64,000 nucleotides of DNA from Lelliottia jeotgali (GCA_002271215.1 CP018628.1:2542001-2606000); one strand, 5' to 3'; counted from the stretch's first letter, positions 24,611 through 36,203 are shown. Translations and numbers: made by a program. The notes: generated from the sequence alone by a model not told the origin.

Positions 24611-25342
24611 GTGAGTAATTACAGTGAGCAGTTCCTGAAGCAAAATCCGCTGGCTGTATTAGGTGTATTACGCGACCTGCACAAGGGCGAAGTCCCTCTG
24701 CGCATAAGTTGGGCTACAAATCAGTTTATCAGCAAGATCCTTGAGGCTACTCCAGAACGCCTGGTCATTGACTTTGGCAGCCAGGAGTACGAAAACCGGG
24801 CAATACTGCGGGCGAAAAATATCTCTGTGATGGCGGAAACCAAAGGGGCAAAGGTTGAATTTGTGCTGCCTCTGGTGGAACAAGGTGATTATCTCGATCT
24901 TCCGGCCTTTATTACCCCACTGCCGGACAGCCTGTGGTTTGTGCAGCGCCGGGAGTATTTTCGTATTAACGCGCCGATGCATCCTTCCTATTTTTGTAAG
25001 GCCAAAATGCCGGACAAAAAAGAGATTCGCTTTCGCCTGTTCGACCTGTCATTAGGCGGGATGGGCGCATTGATGGACACACCACGACCGGACGGACTGG
25101 TGGAAGGGATGCGTTTTTCGCAAATCGAGCTGGATATGGGCGGCTGGGGACGCTTTTACTTCGACGCGCAGTTGATTGCGATCAGCGAACGCAAAGTGGT
25201 GGACAGCAAAAATGAGACCATTACCACACCACGACTGAGCTTTCGCTTTCTGAATGTCGGGCCTGGGGCCGAGAGGGAACTGCAGCGGATTATTTTCTCA
25301 CTGGAGCGAGAAGCGCGGGAACGCGCGAATAAGGTGCTCTGA
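24611..25342 (+). CDS. ycgR: c-di-GMP-responsive flagellar brake protein
   Basis: A 243-residue protein with an N-terminal YcgR_N barrel and a C-terminal PilZ domain. The c-di-GMP motif RRxxxR (QRREYFRIN, about residue 115) and DLSLGGMG (about residue 150) are intact. Bound to c-di-GMP it acts at the flagellar motor and slows swimming. The start is GTG with GAGGAG upstream. The sigma-28 promoter and the phosphodiesterase gene at 49315 place two parts of c-di-GMP control in this window. Confidence 0.96.
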   Translation: MSNYSEQFLKQNPLAVLGVLRDLHKGEVPLRISWATNQFISKILEATPERLVIDFGSQEYENRAILRAKNISVMAETKGAKVEFVLPLVEQGDYLDLPAFITPLPDSLWFVQRREYFRINAPMHPSYFCKAKMPDKKEIRFRLFDLSLGGMGALMDTPRPDGLVEGMRFSQIELDMGGWGRFYFDAQLIAISERKVVDSKNETITTPRLSFRFLNVGPGAERELQRIIFSLEREARERANKVL

Positions 25343-25379
25343 AACGCGCCGGACAGCCTTGCGCTGCCCGGCAACGACA

Positions 25380-25991
25380 TTACATGGCGTCCATCGCTTT
25401 CTGCACTTTCCAGATATAGCGCGGCGCCTGTGGTGCCGGATGGTTGTTCACCACATGGTCAAAGAACTCGTCTTTGTCCATGCCGTTAATCTCTTTGATG
25501 GCCTTTTTGCGATCCGACGAGAAGGTTCTGAGTAACGCCCCCGCCCCGTTCACATACGAGACCACCAGCGCATACTGCATCACTTCCGGGTCCTCGATAC
25601 CTTTCAGAATACCGTGCTCCAGAATGCTCAGATACGCGGTCCCCATCGATATATTACGCTCCGGGTTTTTCAGCTCGCTGGTCGACGGCTGACCTTTCCA
25701 GCCCATATAGCGATACACTTCGGCCCCGGCGGTGGAGGCTTTCAGCTGCATTAAGCCGACTGCATTGGATTTACTGACCAGTGTCGGGTTACCGCCGGAC
25801 TCGACTGCAATGATCGCCGTCACCAGACGTGGGCTGACGCCCCAGGCCTTGCCCGCTTGTTCGCTGATTGGCATCCACTGCATCGCGCGTTTGACCGGCA
25901 CTTCCGGGTTCCACGGCGGATTTTGATAATCCTGTTTTGAACTACAGCCCGCCAGCAATACCATCAAAAAAGCAAACCATCTCAATTTCAC
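25380..25991 (-). CDS. emtA: Membrane-bound endo-type lytic murein transglycosylase
   Basis: A 203-residue lipoprotein (lipobox LAGC, Cys16) of the SLT family 1E. The catalytic Glu lies in [10 protein letters not shown], and GLMQLK follows. It cleaves peptidoglycan internally, releasing anhydro-muropeptides in the outer-membrane-proximal periplasm. The start is GTG 25991 with AAGGATAG upstream. It is convergent with ycgR (37 bp gap holding a small GC-rich dyad) and divergent from ldcA, a murein-recycling enzyme. Confidence 0.96.
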   Translation of the reverse strand: MKLRWFAFLMVLLAGCSSKQDYQNPPWNPEVPVKRAMQWMPISEQAGKAWGVSPRLVTAIIAVESGGNPTLVSKSNAVGLMQLKASTAGAEVYRYMGWKGQPSTSELKNPERNISMGTAYLSILEHGILKGIEDPEVMQYALVVSYVNGAGALLRTFSSDRKKAIKEINGMDKDEFFDHVVNNHPAPQAPRYIWKVQKAMDAM

Positions 25992-26091
25992 GTCATCTAT
26001 CCTTATTGCGCTTACATATCCGCCCTTGAAGCAGACCGCCTACAGGCGGCATGATATAGGCATTTAGTTTCTCATTCAGCAAGGATTTGCC

Positions 26092-27006
26092 ATGTCTCAG
26101 TTTCATCTTGTTGCCCCGTCCGGGTACTGCATTAACCAGGACGCTGCCCGGCTGGGCGTTCAGCGTCTGGAAGCATCCGGTCACAGGGTCGCAAACCAGA
26201 CGATTATCCCCCGCCGTCTGCAGCGTTTTGCCGGAACCGAGCAGCAAAGAGTGGCTGATATCAACGACCTGGTCACGCTCGAAGGGAAAAACCAGATTAT
26301 TCTGGCGGTGCGTGGCGGGTACGGTGCGAGCCGTTTACTGGAAACCATCGACTGGGACGGACTCGCCCGCCGTCAGCAGAAGGACCCGCTGCTGTTGTGT
26401 GGACACAGCGATTTCACGGTGATTCAACTTGGCCTGCTGGCCCTTCATAACGTCATCACCTTTAGCGGCCCCATGCTGGCCGGGAATTTTGGCGCACCGG
26501 AGCTGAATGCGTTTACCCAGGAACATTTCTGGCGTGCGTTACAGAACCCAAGGTTTAACGTGGAATGGCAGGGTAACGGCCCGGCGTGTGAAACCAAAGG
26601 ACAGCTGTGGGGCGGCAATCTGGCGATGCTGGTGTCGCTCATCGGCACGCCGTGGCTGCCGCAGATTGAGAACGGCATTCTGGTGCTGGAGGATATTAAC
26701 GAACATCCGTTCCGCGTCGAGCGGATGCTGTTGCAGCTGATGCACGCCGGAATTCTCTCCCGCCAGCGGGCGATTATTCTGGGCAGTTTTAGCGGCGCGA
26801 CGCCAAATGATTATGATGCGGGATATACGCTTGAAACGATGATCGATTATCTGCGAACACGTGTGGATATTCCGGTCATCAGCGGGCTGGCGTTTGGTCA
26901 TGAACAGCAAACGGTGACTCTGCCGCTGGGTGCTCAGGCTATCCTTAAACACAATGAGGCTGGCACGGTATTAACGATTAGCGGTCATCCGATTATAAGC
27001 GCATAA
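26092..27006 (+). CDS. ldcA: Muramoyltetrapeptide L,D-carboxypeptidase
   Basis: A 304-residue S66 serine peptidase. The nucleophile Ser is in GHSDFT (about residue 105), with Glu in LEDINEH and His in FGHEQ completing the Ser-Glu-His triad. It removes the terminal D-Ala from cytoplasmic anhydro-muropeptide tetrapeptides, letting the tripeptide be reused. The length equals E. coli LdcA. It is followed after 97 bp by cvrA, a pairing conserved in enterics. Confidence 0.97.
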   Translation: MSQFHLVAPSGYCINQDAARLGVQRLEASGHRVANQTIIPRRLQRFAGTEQQRVADINDLVTLEGKNQIILAVRGGYGASRLLETIDWDGLARRQQKDPLLLCGHSDFTVIQLGLLALHNVITFSGPMLAGNFGAPELNAFTQEHFWRALQNPRFNVEWQGNGPACETKGQLWGGNLAMLVSLIGTPWLPQIENGILVLEDINEHPFRVERMLLQLMHAGILSRQRAIILGSFSGATPNDYDAGYTLETMIDYLRTRVDIPVISGLAFGHEQQTVTLPLGAQAILKHNEAGTVLTISGHPIISA

Positions 27007-27085
27007 AAAAGCCGTATTTCCACCTCAATAAAACGCTGTTTCTGTCGTTAATATGGTAGGGTTTTAGTATCAGCAACAACATTGA

Positions 27086-28837
<1,752 letters not shown>

Positions 28838-28855
28838 TTTTTTGTGCCGGGTGAA

Positions 28856-28901
28856 GTGCGGTCTGGTGCCCTCACCCCGGCCCTCTCCCACAGGGAGAGG
28901 G
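28856..28901 (+). repeat. CCCTCTCCC hairpin repeat after cvrA
   Basis: One copy of the repeat family described after treA: GTGCGGTCTGGTGCCC, TCACCCCGG and the hairpin CCCTCTCCCACAGGGAGAGGG. It starts 18 bp after the cvrA stop. Confidence 0.75.
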
Positions 28902-28911
28902 CGAAAACACT

Positions 28912-28945
28912 AAAAAGGCAACCTTGCGGTTGCCTTTTGCTTTTT
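28912..28945. terminator. Bidirectional terminator between cvrA and dadX
   Basis: An 11-bp stem AAAAGGCAACC/GGTTGCCTTTT with a TTGC loop, A-rich on one side and T-rich on the other. It serves the convergent cvrA and dadX genes. Confidence 0.88.
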
Positions 28946-28950
28946 ACCTT

Positions 28951-28985
28951 GTAGGCAGGATAAGGCGTAGCCGCCATCCGGCAAG
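28951..28985. repeat. REP element
   Basis: A single REP palindrome (GTAGGC..GATAAGGCGTAGCCGCCATCCGGC) directly after the dadX stop, on the terminator side. Confidence 0.8.
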
Positions 28986-28988
28986 ATG

Positions 28989-30059
28989 TTACACCGTCAC
29001 AACTGGTACACGAGGCGCCAGAGCGGTCAACAGCTCATACCCCACCGTCCCCGCCGTTGCCGCCACGTCATCCACTTTAACCTCATTTCCCCACAGCTCC
29101 ACCGGCGAACCGATGCCTGCTTGCGGGCATGGCGTTAAATCTATCGCCATCATATCCATCGACACCGTGCCGACAGTGCCGGTACGAACGCCATCAATCC
29201 ACACTGGCGTGCCTGTTGGTGCAATGCGCGGATAGCCGTCAGCATAGCCACCCGCCACAATGCCAATCCGCTGCTCGCCCGTCGAGCGATAGCGGCTGCC
29301 ATACCCGACGGTGTCGCCCGCTTTTAAGGTCTGAATACCGATAATTTCACTGCGCAGAGTCATGACCGGTTTCAGGCCGCTGTTGGCGATATCCTGCCAC
29401 TGGCCCGACGGCGACGCACCGTACAGAATAATGCCTGGACGCACCCAGTCGTAATGCGCTTCCGGGTGCCAGAGCGTCGCGGCGGAGTTCGACAGGGAGC
29501 GAGCGCAGTCCAGCCCTTCTGCCGCTTGGTTGATACGCAGCATCGCGTCGTCAATACCGTCCGGTTTTTCAGCATCGGCAAAGTGCGCCATCAGCGTCAT
29601 TTCCCCGACGTTTTTCAGGGCCCGCAGCTGTTGCCATACCGTATGTACGCGATCCGGCTGGAAGCCGAGGCGGTTCATCCCACTGTTTACCTTGAGGTAA
29701 ATATCCAGTGGCGCATGCAGTTTGGCGTTTTGCAGGGCTTTAATTTGCCAGTTGCTGTGTACGCTGGTGGTCAAACGATACTTATCCAGTAGCGGCAGTT
29801 CGTCGGCGTGGAAAAAACCTTCAAGCAGCAGAATTGGCCCTTTCCAGCCGCGTTCGCGCAGCAGGATCGCCTCTTCCAGATTTAACAGCGCAAAGCCATC
29901 GGTTGCACTCAGCGCACTCCAGATGGACTCAATTCCGTGACCGTAGCCGTTGGCTTTCACCACCGACCAGACGCGAGAGCCTGGCGCTGCACGGCGGACT
30001 ATCTGCAGGTTGTTTTTCAGCGCCTGCAAATCCAGCTGAGCCAGAATAGGACGGGACAT
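28989..30059 (-). CDS. dadX: Catabolic alanine racemase
   Basis: A 356-residue PLP-dependent fold-III racemase. The PLP Lys is in VVKANGYGHG (about residue 34) and the second catalytic base Tyr is in GYGSRY. It interconverts L- and D-alanine so that DadA can oxidise the D-form. The length equals E. coli DadX, and the gene follows dadA after 12 bp in the same operon. AAGGAG precedes the ATG. Confidence 0.97.
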   Translation of the reverse strand: MSRPILAQLDLQALKNNLQIVRRAAPGSRVWSVVKANGYGHGIESIWSALSATDGFALLNLEEAILLRERGWKGPILLLEGFFHADELPLLDKYRLTTSVHSNWQIKALQNAKLHAPLDIYLKVNSGMNRLGFQPDRVHTVWQQLRALKNVGEMTLMAHFADAEKPDGIDDAMLRINQAAEGLDCARSLSNSAATLWHPEAHYDWVRPGIILYGASPSGQWQDIANSGLKPVMTLRSEIIGIQTLKAGDTVGYGSRYRSTGEQRIGIVAGGYADGYPRIAPTGTPVWIDGVRTGTVGTVSMDMMAIDLTPCPQAGIGSPVELWGNEVKVDDVAATAGTVGYELLTALAPRVPVVTV

Positions 30060-30071
30060 GACTGCTCCTTG

Positions 30072-31370
30072 TTAATTATGCGCGCCATGCAGATGCTGCG
30101 GGCGAGATGGCGTGAATCCGGACTGATAGCGCGCGGCGCTTAAGTCATCAAACGGAATCGCCGGGGTGCGGCCCGAGATCAAATCACTCAGCAGTTGCCC
30201 TGAACCGCAAGCCATCGTCCAGCCCAGCGTTCCGTGGCCGGTATTGGTCCATAGGTTCTTAAACGGCGTGCGGCCCACAATCGGCGTGCCGTCCGGCGTC
30301 ATAGGACGTAAACCAGTCCAGAAGGTAGCCTGCTCAACAAAGCCCCCGCGCGGGAACAGATCGCGTACCACCATCTCCAGGGTTTCGCGGCGCGGTTTTA
30401 GCAATTCCGTATTGAAACCGACAATTTCTGCCATCCCGCCGACGCGGATACGATCATCGAAGCGGGTAATAGCGATTTTGTAGGTTTCATCAAGGATAGT
30501 TGAAACCGGCGCGCCGTTGTCCTCTTTCACCGGAATGGTGAGCGAGTAGCCTTTCAGCGGATACACCGGAATATCGAGCAGACCTTTCAGCATCGCCGTG
30601 GAGTAAGAGCCAAACGCCATCACGTAGGCATCGGCTTTGATCACTTCGTCGCCGCACTTCACGCCGTAGATTTTTTCGCCTTCTGACAGCAGACGATCGA
30701 CGGAGGTGTTGTAGCGGAACGTCACACCCGCTTGTTCACACATCTTCGCCAGACGCTGGGTAAAGAGCTGGCAGTCGCCGGTTTCATCGTTCGGCAATCG
30801 CAGTCCGCCCGTCAGTTTGTGTGCCACTTCAGCCAGCGCCGGTTCGACCTGCGCCAGCTGGCTGGCTTCGAGCAGCTGATACGGTACGCCGGCATCTTCC
30901 AGTACGGCAATATCGCGGGTAGCGTTTTCATACTGCTGCGCGGTGCGAAAGAGCTGGAGAGTGCCCCCCTGCCGCCCTTCGTATTCAATACCGGTAGTGT
31001 GGCGCAGCGCTTTCAGGCAGTCGCGGCTGTACTCTGCCAGGCGCACCATGCGGCCTTTGTTTTCCATGTAGTGGCGTGTATCGCAGTTGCGCAGCATCTG
31101 CCACATCCATTTGAGCTGGGAAGTCGTGCCATCAAGGCTTATCGCCAGCGGCGCGTGGCGCTGGAACATCCATTTAATGGCTTTCAGCGGCACGCCCGGA
31201 GCCGCCCACGGCGCCGCATAGCCTGGGGAGATTTGCCCGGCGTTAGCCGCGCTGGTCTCCAGTGCCGATCCCGGTTCGCGATCGATGACCGTCACCTCAT
31301 GTCCTGCCTGGCTCAAATACCAGGCGCTGGTGACGCCGACAACCCCACTTCCCAGTATGACAACTCGCAT
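30072..31370 (-). CDS. dadA: D-amino acid dehydrogenase
   Basis: A 432-residue FAD enzyme of the DAO family. The dinucleotide motif is [15 protein letters not shown] at residues 2-16, and [13 protein letters not shown] and [14 protein letters not shown] occur near the C-terminus. It oxidises D-alanine to pyruvate and ammonia at the inner face of the cytoplasmic membrane. ATG 31370 has GGAGTGGCT upstream; two extra upstream codons are not needed. It is the first gene of dadAX; in E. coli the operon is controlled by Lrp and CRP. Confidence 0.97.
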   Translation of the reverse strand: MRVVILGSGVVGVTSAWYLSQAGHEVTVIDREPGSALETSAANAGQISPGYAAPWAAPGVPLKAIKWMFQRHAPLAISLDGTTSQLKWMWQMLRNCDTRHYMENKGRMVRLAEYSRDCLKALRHTTGIEYEGRQGGTLQLFRTAQQYENATRDIAVLEDAGVPYQLLEASQLAQVEPALAEVAHKLTGGLRLPNDETGDCQLFTQRLAKMCEQAGVTFRYNTSVDRLLSEGEKIYGVKCGDEVIKADAYVMAFGSYSTAMLKGLLDIPVYPLKGYSLTIPVKEDNGAPVSTILDETYKIAITRFDDRIRVGGMAEIVGFNTELLKPRRETLEMVVRDLFPRGGFVEQATFWTGLRPMTPDGTPIVGRTPFKNLWTNTGHGTLGWTMACGSGQLLSDLISGRTPAIPFDDLSAARYQSGFTPSRPQHLHGAHN

Positions 31371-31693
31371 AGCCACTCCATTATGAGCAAAAGAACAATC
31401 TTCTAATTACAGATTGATAACCTAGTTGAAAATATTATTCAACATACGACTTTTTTATGGTGACTTATCTCACATCTTCCCCAGCCAGCGGGGATGGCGC
31501 TTATTTAGGATCTTTTCCTGCGCGCTCTTTTTAGCCAGCAGAAAATTCTGTGAGACACCCGTTTTATGTGGGATCCAAAACGGGAAATCGCAAAGAAAAA
31601 ATTTCTGTGTCAGCACGCTTTTCAATGCGTTGTTCTATGCTTGAAAAGAGGTTCTCCAGACTAGAGAGAGCTATCAACAACGAGGGCGCGCTA
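31371..31693. promoter_or_regulatory. Divergent dadA-ycgB control region
   Basis: This gap holds the promoters of dadA and ycgB. A perfect 8-bp inverted repeat CCCGTTTT/AAAACGGG with an 11-nt loop (31558-31584) lies about 110 bp before ycgB and would form a hairpin in its leader. The T-poor flank argues against a terminator. No Lrp or CRP site could be assigned with confidence. Confidence 0.4.
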
Positions 31694-33226
31694 ATGGCTA
31701 CACTTGACTCCATGAACAAGGACAGCACTCGTCTCAGCGATGGACCCGACTGGACCTTCGAGCTGCTGGATGTCTATCTGGCCGAAATCGACCGGGTGGC
31801 AAAGCTGTATCGGCTGGACACCTATCCGCACCAGATCGAAGTCATTACCTCCGAACAGATGATGGATGCCTACTCAAGCGTCGGGATGCCGATTAATTAT
31901 CCGCACTGGTCATTCGGTAAAAAATTCATTGAGACGGAGCGACTCTATAAGCACGGTCAGCAAGGGCTGGCGTATGAAATAGTCATTAACTCCAACCCCT
32001 GTATCGCCTATTTGATGGAAGAGAACACCATTACCATGCAAGCGCTGGTGATGGCGCACGCCTGCTACGGGCATAACTCGTTCTTCAAAAATAACTATCT
32101 GTTCCGCAGCTGGACCGATGCCAGCTCGATTGTTGATTACCTGATATTCGCGCGGAAATACATTACCGAATGCGAAGAGCGCTACGGCGTGGACGAGGTG
32201 GAAAAACTGCTCGACTCCTGTCATGCGCTGATGAATTACGGCGTCGATCGCTACAAACGGCCGCAAAAAATCTCCCTGCAGGAGGAGAAAGCGCGGCAAA
32301 AAAGCCGTGAAGAGTATCTGCAAAGTCAGGTAAATATGCTCTGGCGCACCCTGCCGAAACGCGAAGAGGAAAAAACGGTCGCCGAAGCGCGGCGTTATCC
32401 GTCTGAGCCGCAGGAGAACTTACTCTACTTTATGGAAAAAAATGCGCCTCTGCTGGAACCGTGGCAGCGAGAAATCTTACGTATTGTGCGTAAGGTGAGT
32501 CAGTATTTTTATCCGCAAAAACAGACGCAGGTGATGAACGAAGGCTGGGCGACATTCTGGCACTACACCATTCTCAATCACCTGTATGACGAAGGCAAAG
32601 TGACCGAGCGCTTTATGCTCGAGTTTCTGCACAGCCACACAAACGTGGTGTTCCAGCCGCCTTACAACAGCCCGTGGTACAGCGGGATTAACCCGTATGC
32701 TCTTGGTTTTGCCATGTTCCAGGATATCAAACGCATCTGCCAGTCGCCGACGGAAGAGGATAAATACTGGTTCCCGGATATTGCCGGCTCAGACTGGCTT
32801 GAGACACTGCATTTCGCGATGCGTGACTTTAAAGATGAGAGTTTTATCAGCCAGTTTATGTCGCCGAAAATCATGCGTGATTTCCGCTTCTTTACCGTGC
32901 TGGATGATGACCGGAATAATTATCTGGAAATTTCTGCGATTCACAATGAAGAGGGCTATCGCGAGATACGCTCACGTCTCTCTTCACAGTACAACCTGAG
33001 CAATCTGGAACCCAATATCCAGGTCTGGAACGTGGATTTACGTTGCGATCGTTCTTTGACGCTGCGCTACATTCCGCACAACCGCGCGCCGCTGGATAAA
33101 GGGCGTAAAGAGGTGCTCAAGCATGTTCATCGCCTGTGGGGTTTTGACGTGCTGATGGAGCAGCAGAACGAAGACGGAAGCGTGGAGTTGCTGGATCGTT
33201 GTCCGGCGCGAGGGAATGCGTTGTGA
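31694..33226 (+). CDS. ycgB: SpoVR-family protein
   Basis: A 510-residue SpoVR family member, nearly identical in length and sequence to E. coli YcgB. Conserved segments include YPHWSFGKKFIETE, the HACYGHNSFFKNNY motif and NEGWATFWHYTI, in which several His and Glu residues suggest a metal site. The function is not settled; in enterics the gene belongs to the RpoS stress group with yeaG/yeaH. ATG 31694 has GAGGG upstream. The frame is open for 48 more codons upstream but lacks a good start. Confidence 0.95.
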   Translation: MATLDSMNKDSTRLSDGPDWTFELLDVYLAEIDRVAKLYRLDTYPHQIEVITSEQMMDAYSSVGMPINYPHWSFGKKFIETERLYKHGQQGLAYEIVINSNPCIAYLMEENTITMQALVMAHACYGHNSFFKNNYLFRSWTDASSIVDYLIFARKYITECEERYGVDEVEKLLDSCHALMNYGVDRYKRPQKISLQEEKARQKSREEYLQSQVNMLWRTLPKREEEKTVAEARRYPSEPQENLLYFMEKNAPLLEPWQREILRIVRKVSQYFYPQKQTQVMNEGWATFWHYTILNHLYDEGKVTERFMLEFLHSHTNVVFQPPYNSPWYSGINPYALGFAMFQDIKRICQSPTEEDKYWFPDIAGSDWLETLHFAMRDFKDESFISQFMSPKIMRDFRFFTVLDDDRNNYLEISAIHNEEGYREIRSRLSSQYNLSNLEPNIQVWNVDLRCDRSLTLRYIPHNRAPLDKGRKEVLKHVHRLWGFDVLMEQQNEDGSVELLDRCPARGNAL

Positions 33227-33233
33227 TTGTTGT

Positions 33234-33265
33234 GCCGGGTGGCGGCTGCGCCTTACCCGACCTAC
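33234..33265. repeat. REP element
   Basis: A single REP palindrome beginning GCCGGGTGGCGGCTGCGCC, just after the ycgB stop. Confidence 0.8.
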
Positions 33266-33285
33266 AAAATGCGTCTTCGTTGGGC

Positions 33286-33318
33286 AAAAAAAAGCCTCTC
33301 AATTGAGAGGCTTTTTTC
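33286..33318. terminator. Bidirectional terminator between ycgB and fadR
   Basis: A 9-bp perfect palindromic stem GCCTCTCAA/TTGAGAGGC flanked by runs of A and T on the two sides, between convergent genes. Confidence 0.93.
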
Positions 33319-33320
33319 TG

Positions 33321-34040
33321 TTAATGGCCGTGAATCGCTAAATCGCCCGGCAGATTCTTCTGCATCCGATGCCAGATCTCGCCGCTGTCGTGACCGTAGC
33401 GGCGCACTGTTTCGTAAACCTGATCGTGCAGGCCTTCCGTACACAGTTCACTCAGCTTATGGTAGAAACCCATCGCCAGACTGCGTGCTTCCGGATTGGC
33501 GAAGTAGTGACGACCAATGCGGGTATACAGCCCTTTCATGCCGTTGAGGATCAGTCCATAAATTGGGTTGCCTGAGGCAAACGCCAGACCACGGAAAATG
33601 TTGTAATCAAGGGTCGCGAATGCGTCAGCATGATCGTCAACCGACGTCGCCGTGGCAAGCACTTCCAGCGCTTTATCAGGATGCTGGCGGAACGCAGTAC
33701 GGATAAAGATGGTGGAGATATTGGTGCGTACCGACAGCAGATTATCAATCAGCTGCGGAACGCTTTCGTGATCGAGACGGGCAAGCGTTTCAAGAATATT
33801 CAGGCCCGACGTTTCCCAGAAGTTATTCACTTTGGTCGGTTTGCCGTGTTGAATCGTCAACCAGCCATCACGCGCCAGACGCTGAAGCACTTCGCGCAAG
33901 GTGGTGCGAGTCACGCCAATCAGTTCAGAAAGTTCACGTTCAGCGGGAAGGATCGTTCCAGGAGCAAAACGGTTATTCCAGATACTTTCAATGATGTACT
34001 CTTCAGCGAAACCCGCCGGGCTTTGCGCCTTAATGACCAT
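33321..34040 (-). CDS. fadR: Fatty acid metabolism regulator
   Basis: A 239-residue GntR-family regulator. The N-terminal winged helix is [20 protein letters not shown], and the C-terminal all-helical acyl-CoA-binding domain ends in [16 protein letters not shown]. It represses fad genes and activates fabA/fabB; long-chain acyl-CoA releases DNA. The length equals E. coli FadR. A FadR-like site is present upstream of fadD at 41533. The usual divergent neighbour nhaB is absent. Confidence 0.98.
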   Translation of the reverse strand: MVIKAQSPAGFAEEYIIESIWNNRFAPGTILPAERELSELIGVTRTTLREVLQRLARDGWLTIQHGKPTKVNNFWETSGLNILETLARLDHESVPQLIDNLLSVRTNISTIFIRTAFRQHPDKALEVLATATSVDDHADAFATLDYNIFRGLAFASGNPIYGLILNGMKGLYTRIGRHYFANPEARSLAMGFYHKLSELCTEGLHDQVYETVRRYGHDSGEIWHRMQKNLPGDLAIHGH

Positions 34041-34382
34041 AGTGAGATTTCCATTACACAGCTTTAGCTAATTCACTCATCATACCAGAGGCTGACAGTG
34101 GCAGGTAGCGCAGCGATACCGGAAAAAAGGGATCACCGTTTCATTTTTATCAAATACCCGTCCCTTGCTGTGCGTCAAATTTACCCTCATTCGTTATACG
34201 CAATAATTGACACAACCAGATATACTGGCCGCGTATTAAGTCCTGGTAACGGTCTGTTCGCTATCCGGTTTGACTTTTTGCATTATAAACATCCAATTAC
34301 GCTTTATTTTGCCAGGACCCTCTGACGCTTAAATCGTTTTGGTTTACACTGCGCTTTCTGAACCTGTTCCAGGGAAATGATT
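34041..34382. other. fadR-dsbB gap where nhaB is absent
   Basis: This 342-bp region between divergent fadR and dsbB holds no gene-like frame. In E. coli nhaB (about 1.5 kb, Na+/H+ antiporter) lies here. Nothing resembling NhaB was seen in any frame. Promoter-like TTGACA at about 34207 and TTTACA near 34343 are present. Confidence 0.6.
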
Positions 34383-34913
34383 ATGTTGCGATTTTTGAAC
34401 CAGTGCTCTCGCGGTCGCGGAGCATGGTTGTTGATGGCCTTGACCGCCTTTGCGCTGGAAATGGTAGCGCTATGGTTCCAGCATGTGATGTTGCTGAAAC
34501 CCTGTGTGCTGTGTATTTACGAACGTTGTGCGCTTTTCGGCATCATGGGTGCTGGGCTTGTGGGTGCGATTGCGCCTAAATCCCCGCTACGTTACGCCGG
34601 GATCGCCATTTGGTTGTACAGCGCCTGGAAAGGCATTGAGCTGGCCTGGCAGCACACTATGATGCAGCTGCACCCATCACCGTTTATGACCTGCGATTTT
34701 GCTGCTCGCTTCCCGAGCTGGTTGCCGCTGGATAAATGGCTGCCACAGGTGTTTGTGGCCTCCGGAGATTGCTCCGTTCGTCAGTGGGAATTCCTGACGC
34801 TGGAGATGCCCCAGTGGTTAGTCGGTATTTTCGTCGCTTACTTCGTGATAGCGCTGCTGGTGCTGATTGCCCAGCCGTTCAAACCGAAAAAACGCGATTT
34901 GTTTGGCAGGTAA
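34383..34913 (+). CDS. dsbB: Disulfide bond formation protein B
   Basis: A 176-residue inner-membrane protein with four helices. The redox pairs are visible: CVLC (C41/C44 type) and the second periplasmic pair in MTCDF and ASGDCSV. It re-oxidises DsbA and passes electrons to quinones. ATG 34383 was chosen over ATG 34377 for spacing to AGGGA and for agreement with E. coli. It is normally second to nhaB; here it directly faces fadR. Confidence 0.97.
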   Translation: MLRFLNQCSRGRGAWLLMALTAFALEMVALWFQHVMLLKPCVLCIYERCALFGIMGAGLVGAIAPKSPLRYAGIAIWLYSAWKGIELAWQHTMMQLHPSPFMTCDFAARFPSWLPLDKWLPQVFVASGDCSVRQWEFLTLEMPQWLVGIFVAYFVIALLVLIAQPFKPKKRDLFGR

Positions 34914-34920
34914 GTCTTTC

Positions 34921-34967
34921 CCCCTCTCACCGTGGGAGAGGGCCGGGGTGAGGGCAACAGACCGCAC
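34921..34967 (-). repeat. CCCTCTCCC hairpin repeat after dsbB, inverted copy
   Basis: On the minus strand GTGCGGTCTGTTGCCC, TCACCCCGG and a CCCTCTCCC hairpin repeat the elements after treA and cvrA. It starts 8 bp after the dsbB stop, in the opposite orientation relative to its gene. Confidence 0.75.
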
Positions 34968-34976
34968 CCAGGCTAT

Positions 34977-35005
34977 TAAAAAAACCCGCCGAGGCGGGTT
35001 TTTTA
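34977..35005. terminator. Bidirectional terminator between dsbB and ycgN
   Basis: Stem AAAACCCGCC/GGCGGGTTTT followed by TTTAT on the plus strand and A-run flanked on the other, between convergent genes. Confidence 0.9.
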
Positions 35006-35006
35006 T

Positions 35007-35450
35007 TTATGCGCGTTTGGGATGATTAAGGATATGGTCTTCCCAGTCCTGCACTTCTGACTCTTTCACCGCAATATGTCTGACTGAGATGCGCTCGCCG
35101 TGCATCGCCGCTTTGGAGCCCGTCAACAGCGGATGCCAGTCCGGCAGCCCTTTCCCTTCCGCCAGCAGGCGATACGCGCAGGTATGCGGCAGCCATTCAA
35201 AAGTCGGGAGATTGTCGCGGGTCAGCTTGATGCAGTCCGGCTCGTATTCGAAACGGCGCTCGTAGTTGCGGCACTGACAGGTTTTGATGTTCAGCTGCTT
35301 GCAGGCGACATTAGTGAAGTAGATTTCGTCGGTGTCTTCGTCCATCAGCTTATGCAGGCAGCACTGCCCGCAGCCGTCACACAGCGATTCCCACTCCACG
35401 TCGGTCATTTCGTCGAGAGTCTTGCTTTGCCAGAAAGGGGTTTCGCTCAT
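35007..35450 (-). CDS. ycgN: YkgJ/YcgN-family cysteine-cluster protein
   Basis: A 147-residue conserved protein of the UPF0260 family. It has CDGCGQCC and further cysteines in CQCRNYERR and PDC, a pattern expected for zinc or iron-sulfur binding. The function is unknown. ATG 35450 (MSETPFW) has GGA seven bases upstream; an ATG at 35462 is possible. In E. coli umuDC and hlyE lie between ycgN and dsbB; here the two genes are adjacent. Confidence 0.93.
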   Translation of the reverse strand: MSETPFWQSKTLDEMTDVEWESLCDGCGQCCLHKLMDEDTDEIYFTNVACKQLNIKTCQCRNYERRFEYEPDCIKLTRDNLPTFEWLPHTCAYRLLAEGKGLPDWHPLLTGSKAAMHGERISVRHIAVKESEVQDWEDHILNHPKRA

Positions 35451-35543
35451 AAGGATGTCCACACGTCAAAAGAAAGCGCACCTTATAACCAGTCTGGCAC
35501 GTGGATGCAAGTTTTGCCGCCGATTAACAGCGGCAACGGCGTT

Positions 35544-36203
35544 TTACAGCACGCGGGTCTTAACGGATTGCCCGTTAAAACCAATGTCGAGTTCGTCACC
35601 GCTGGCAAGCGGGCCGACACCTTCAGGCGTACCGGTGAGGATCACATCGCCCGGTTTGAGGGTAAAGTAACGGCTCATATAGGCGATCAACGGCAGGATT
35701 TTGTGGATCATGTCTGAAGTGTTGCCCTGCTGGCGGACGTCGCCGTTAATTTTCAAACTCAGGGACGTGTTCTGCGGGTCGGCGTTAAATTCTGCGGCCG
35801 GAATAAAACCGGAGATCGGACATGAATTATCAAAGCCTTTGGCTTTTTCCCACGGCTGCCCGGCTTTCTTCATTTTGCCCTGAATGTCGCGCAGAGTCAG
35901 ATCCAGCGCAATGCCATAGCCCGCGATCGCTTTCTGCACGTGCTCCTCAGATGCCTGACGCAACGTGCCGCCAATCAGCACCGCCAGTTCGACTTCATGG
36001 TGAACCGAACCCAGCCCCTGCGGCAACGCCAGCGGCTGGCGGATATCGCAGAGCGCCGTTTCCGGCTTGATAAACAACACAGGCTCTTCTGGCACGGCAC
36101 TGCCCATTTCCTGAATGTGCTTCGCATAGTTGCTGCCGACGCAAACCACTTTGCTCACGGGATAATCCAGTAATGCGCCTTGCCAGTTGTGATGTTGATA
36201 CAT
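35544..36203 (-). CDS. ycgM: Fumarylacetoacetate hydrolase-family protein
   Basis: A 219-residue FAH-fold protein, equal in length to E. coli YcgM. Metal ligands are Glu residues in HHEVELAVLIG and Asp in LDLTLRD; VLTGTPEGVGP is the C-terminal signature. Relatives act on acylpyruvates or decarboxylate oxaloacetate; the substrate here is unproven. No link to the aromatic cluster at the other end of the window is implied by position. Confidence 0.93.
   Translation of the reverse strand: MYQHHNWQGALLDYPVSKVVCVGSNYAKHIQEMGSAVPEEPVLFIKPETALCDIRQPLALPQGLGSVHHEVELAVLIGGTLRQASEEHVQKAIAGYGIALDLTLRDIQGKMKKAGQPWEKAKGFDNSCPISGFIPAAEFNADPQNTSLSLKINGDVRQQGNTSDMIHKILPLIAYMSRYFTLKPGDVILTGTPEGVGPLASGDELDIGFNGQSVKTRVL

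Noticed and set aside
34098..34325. 75-codon plus-strand frame in the fadR-dsbB gap
   Set aside because: No similarity to NhaB or another known protein, no ribosome site, and it covers promoter-like sequence.
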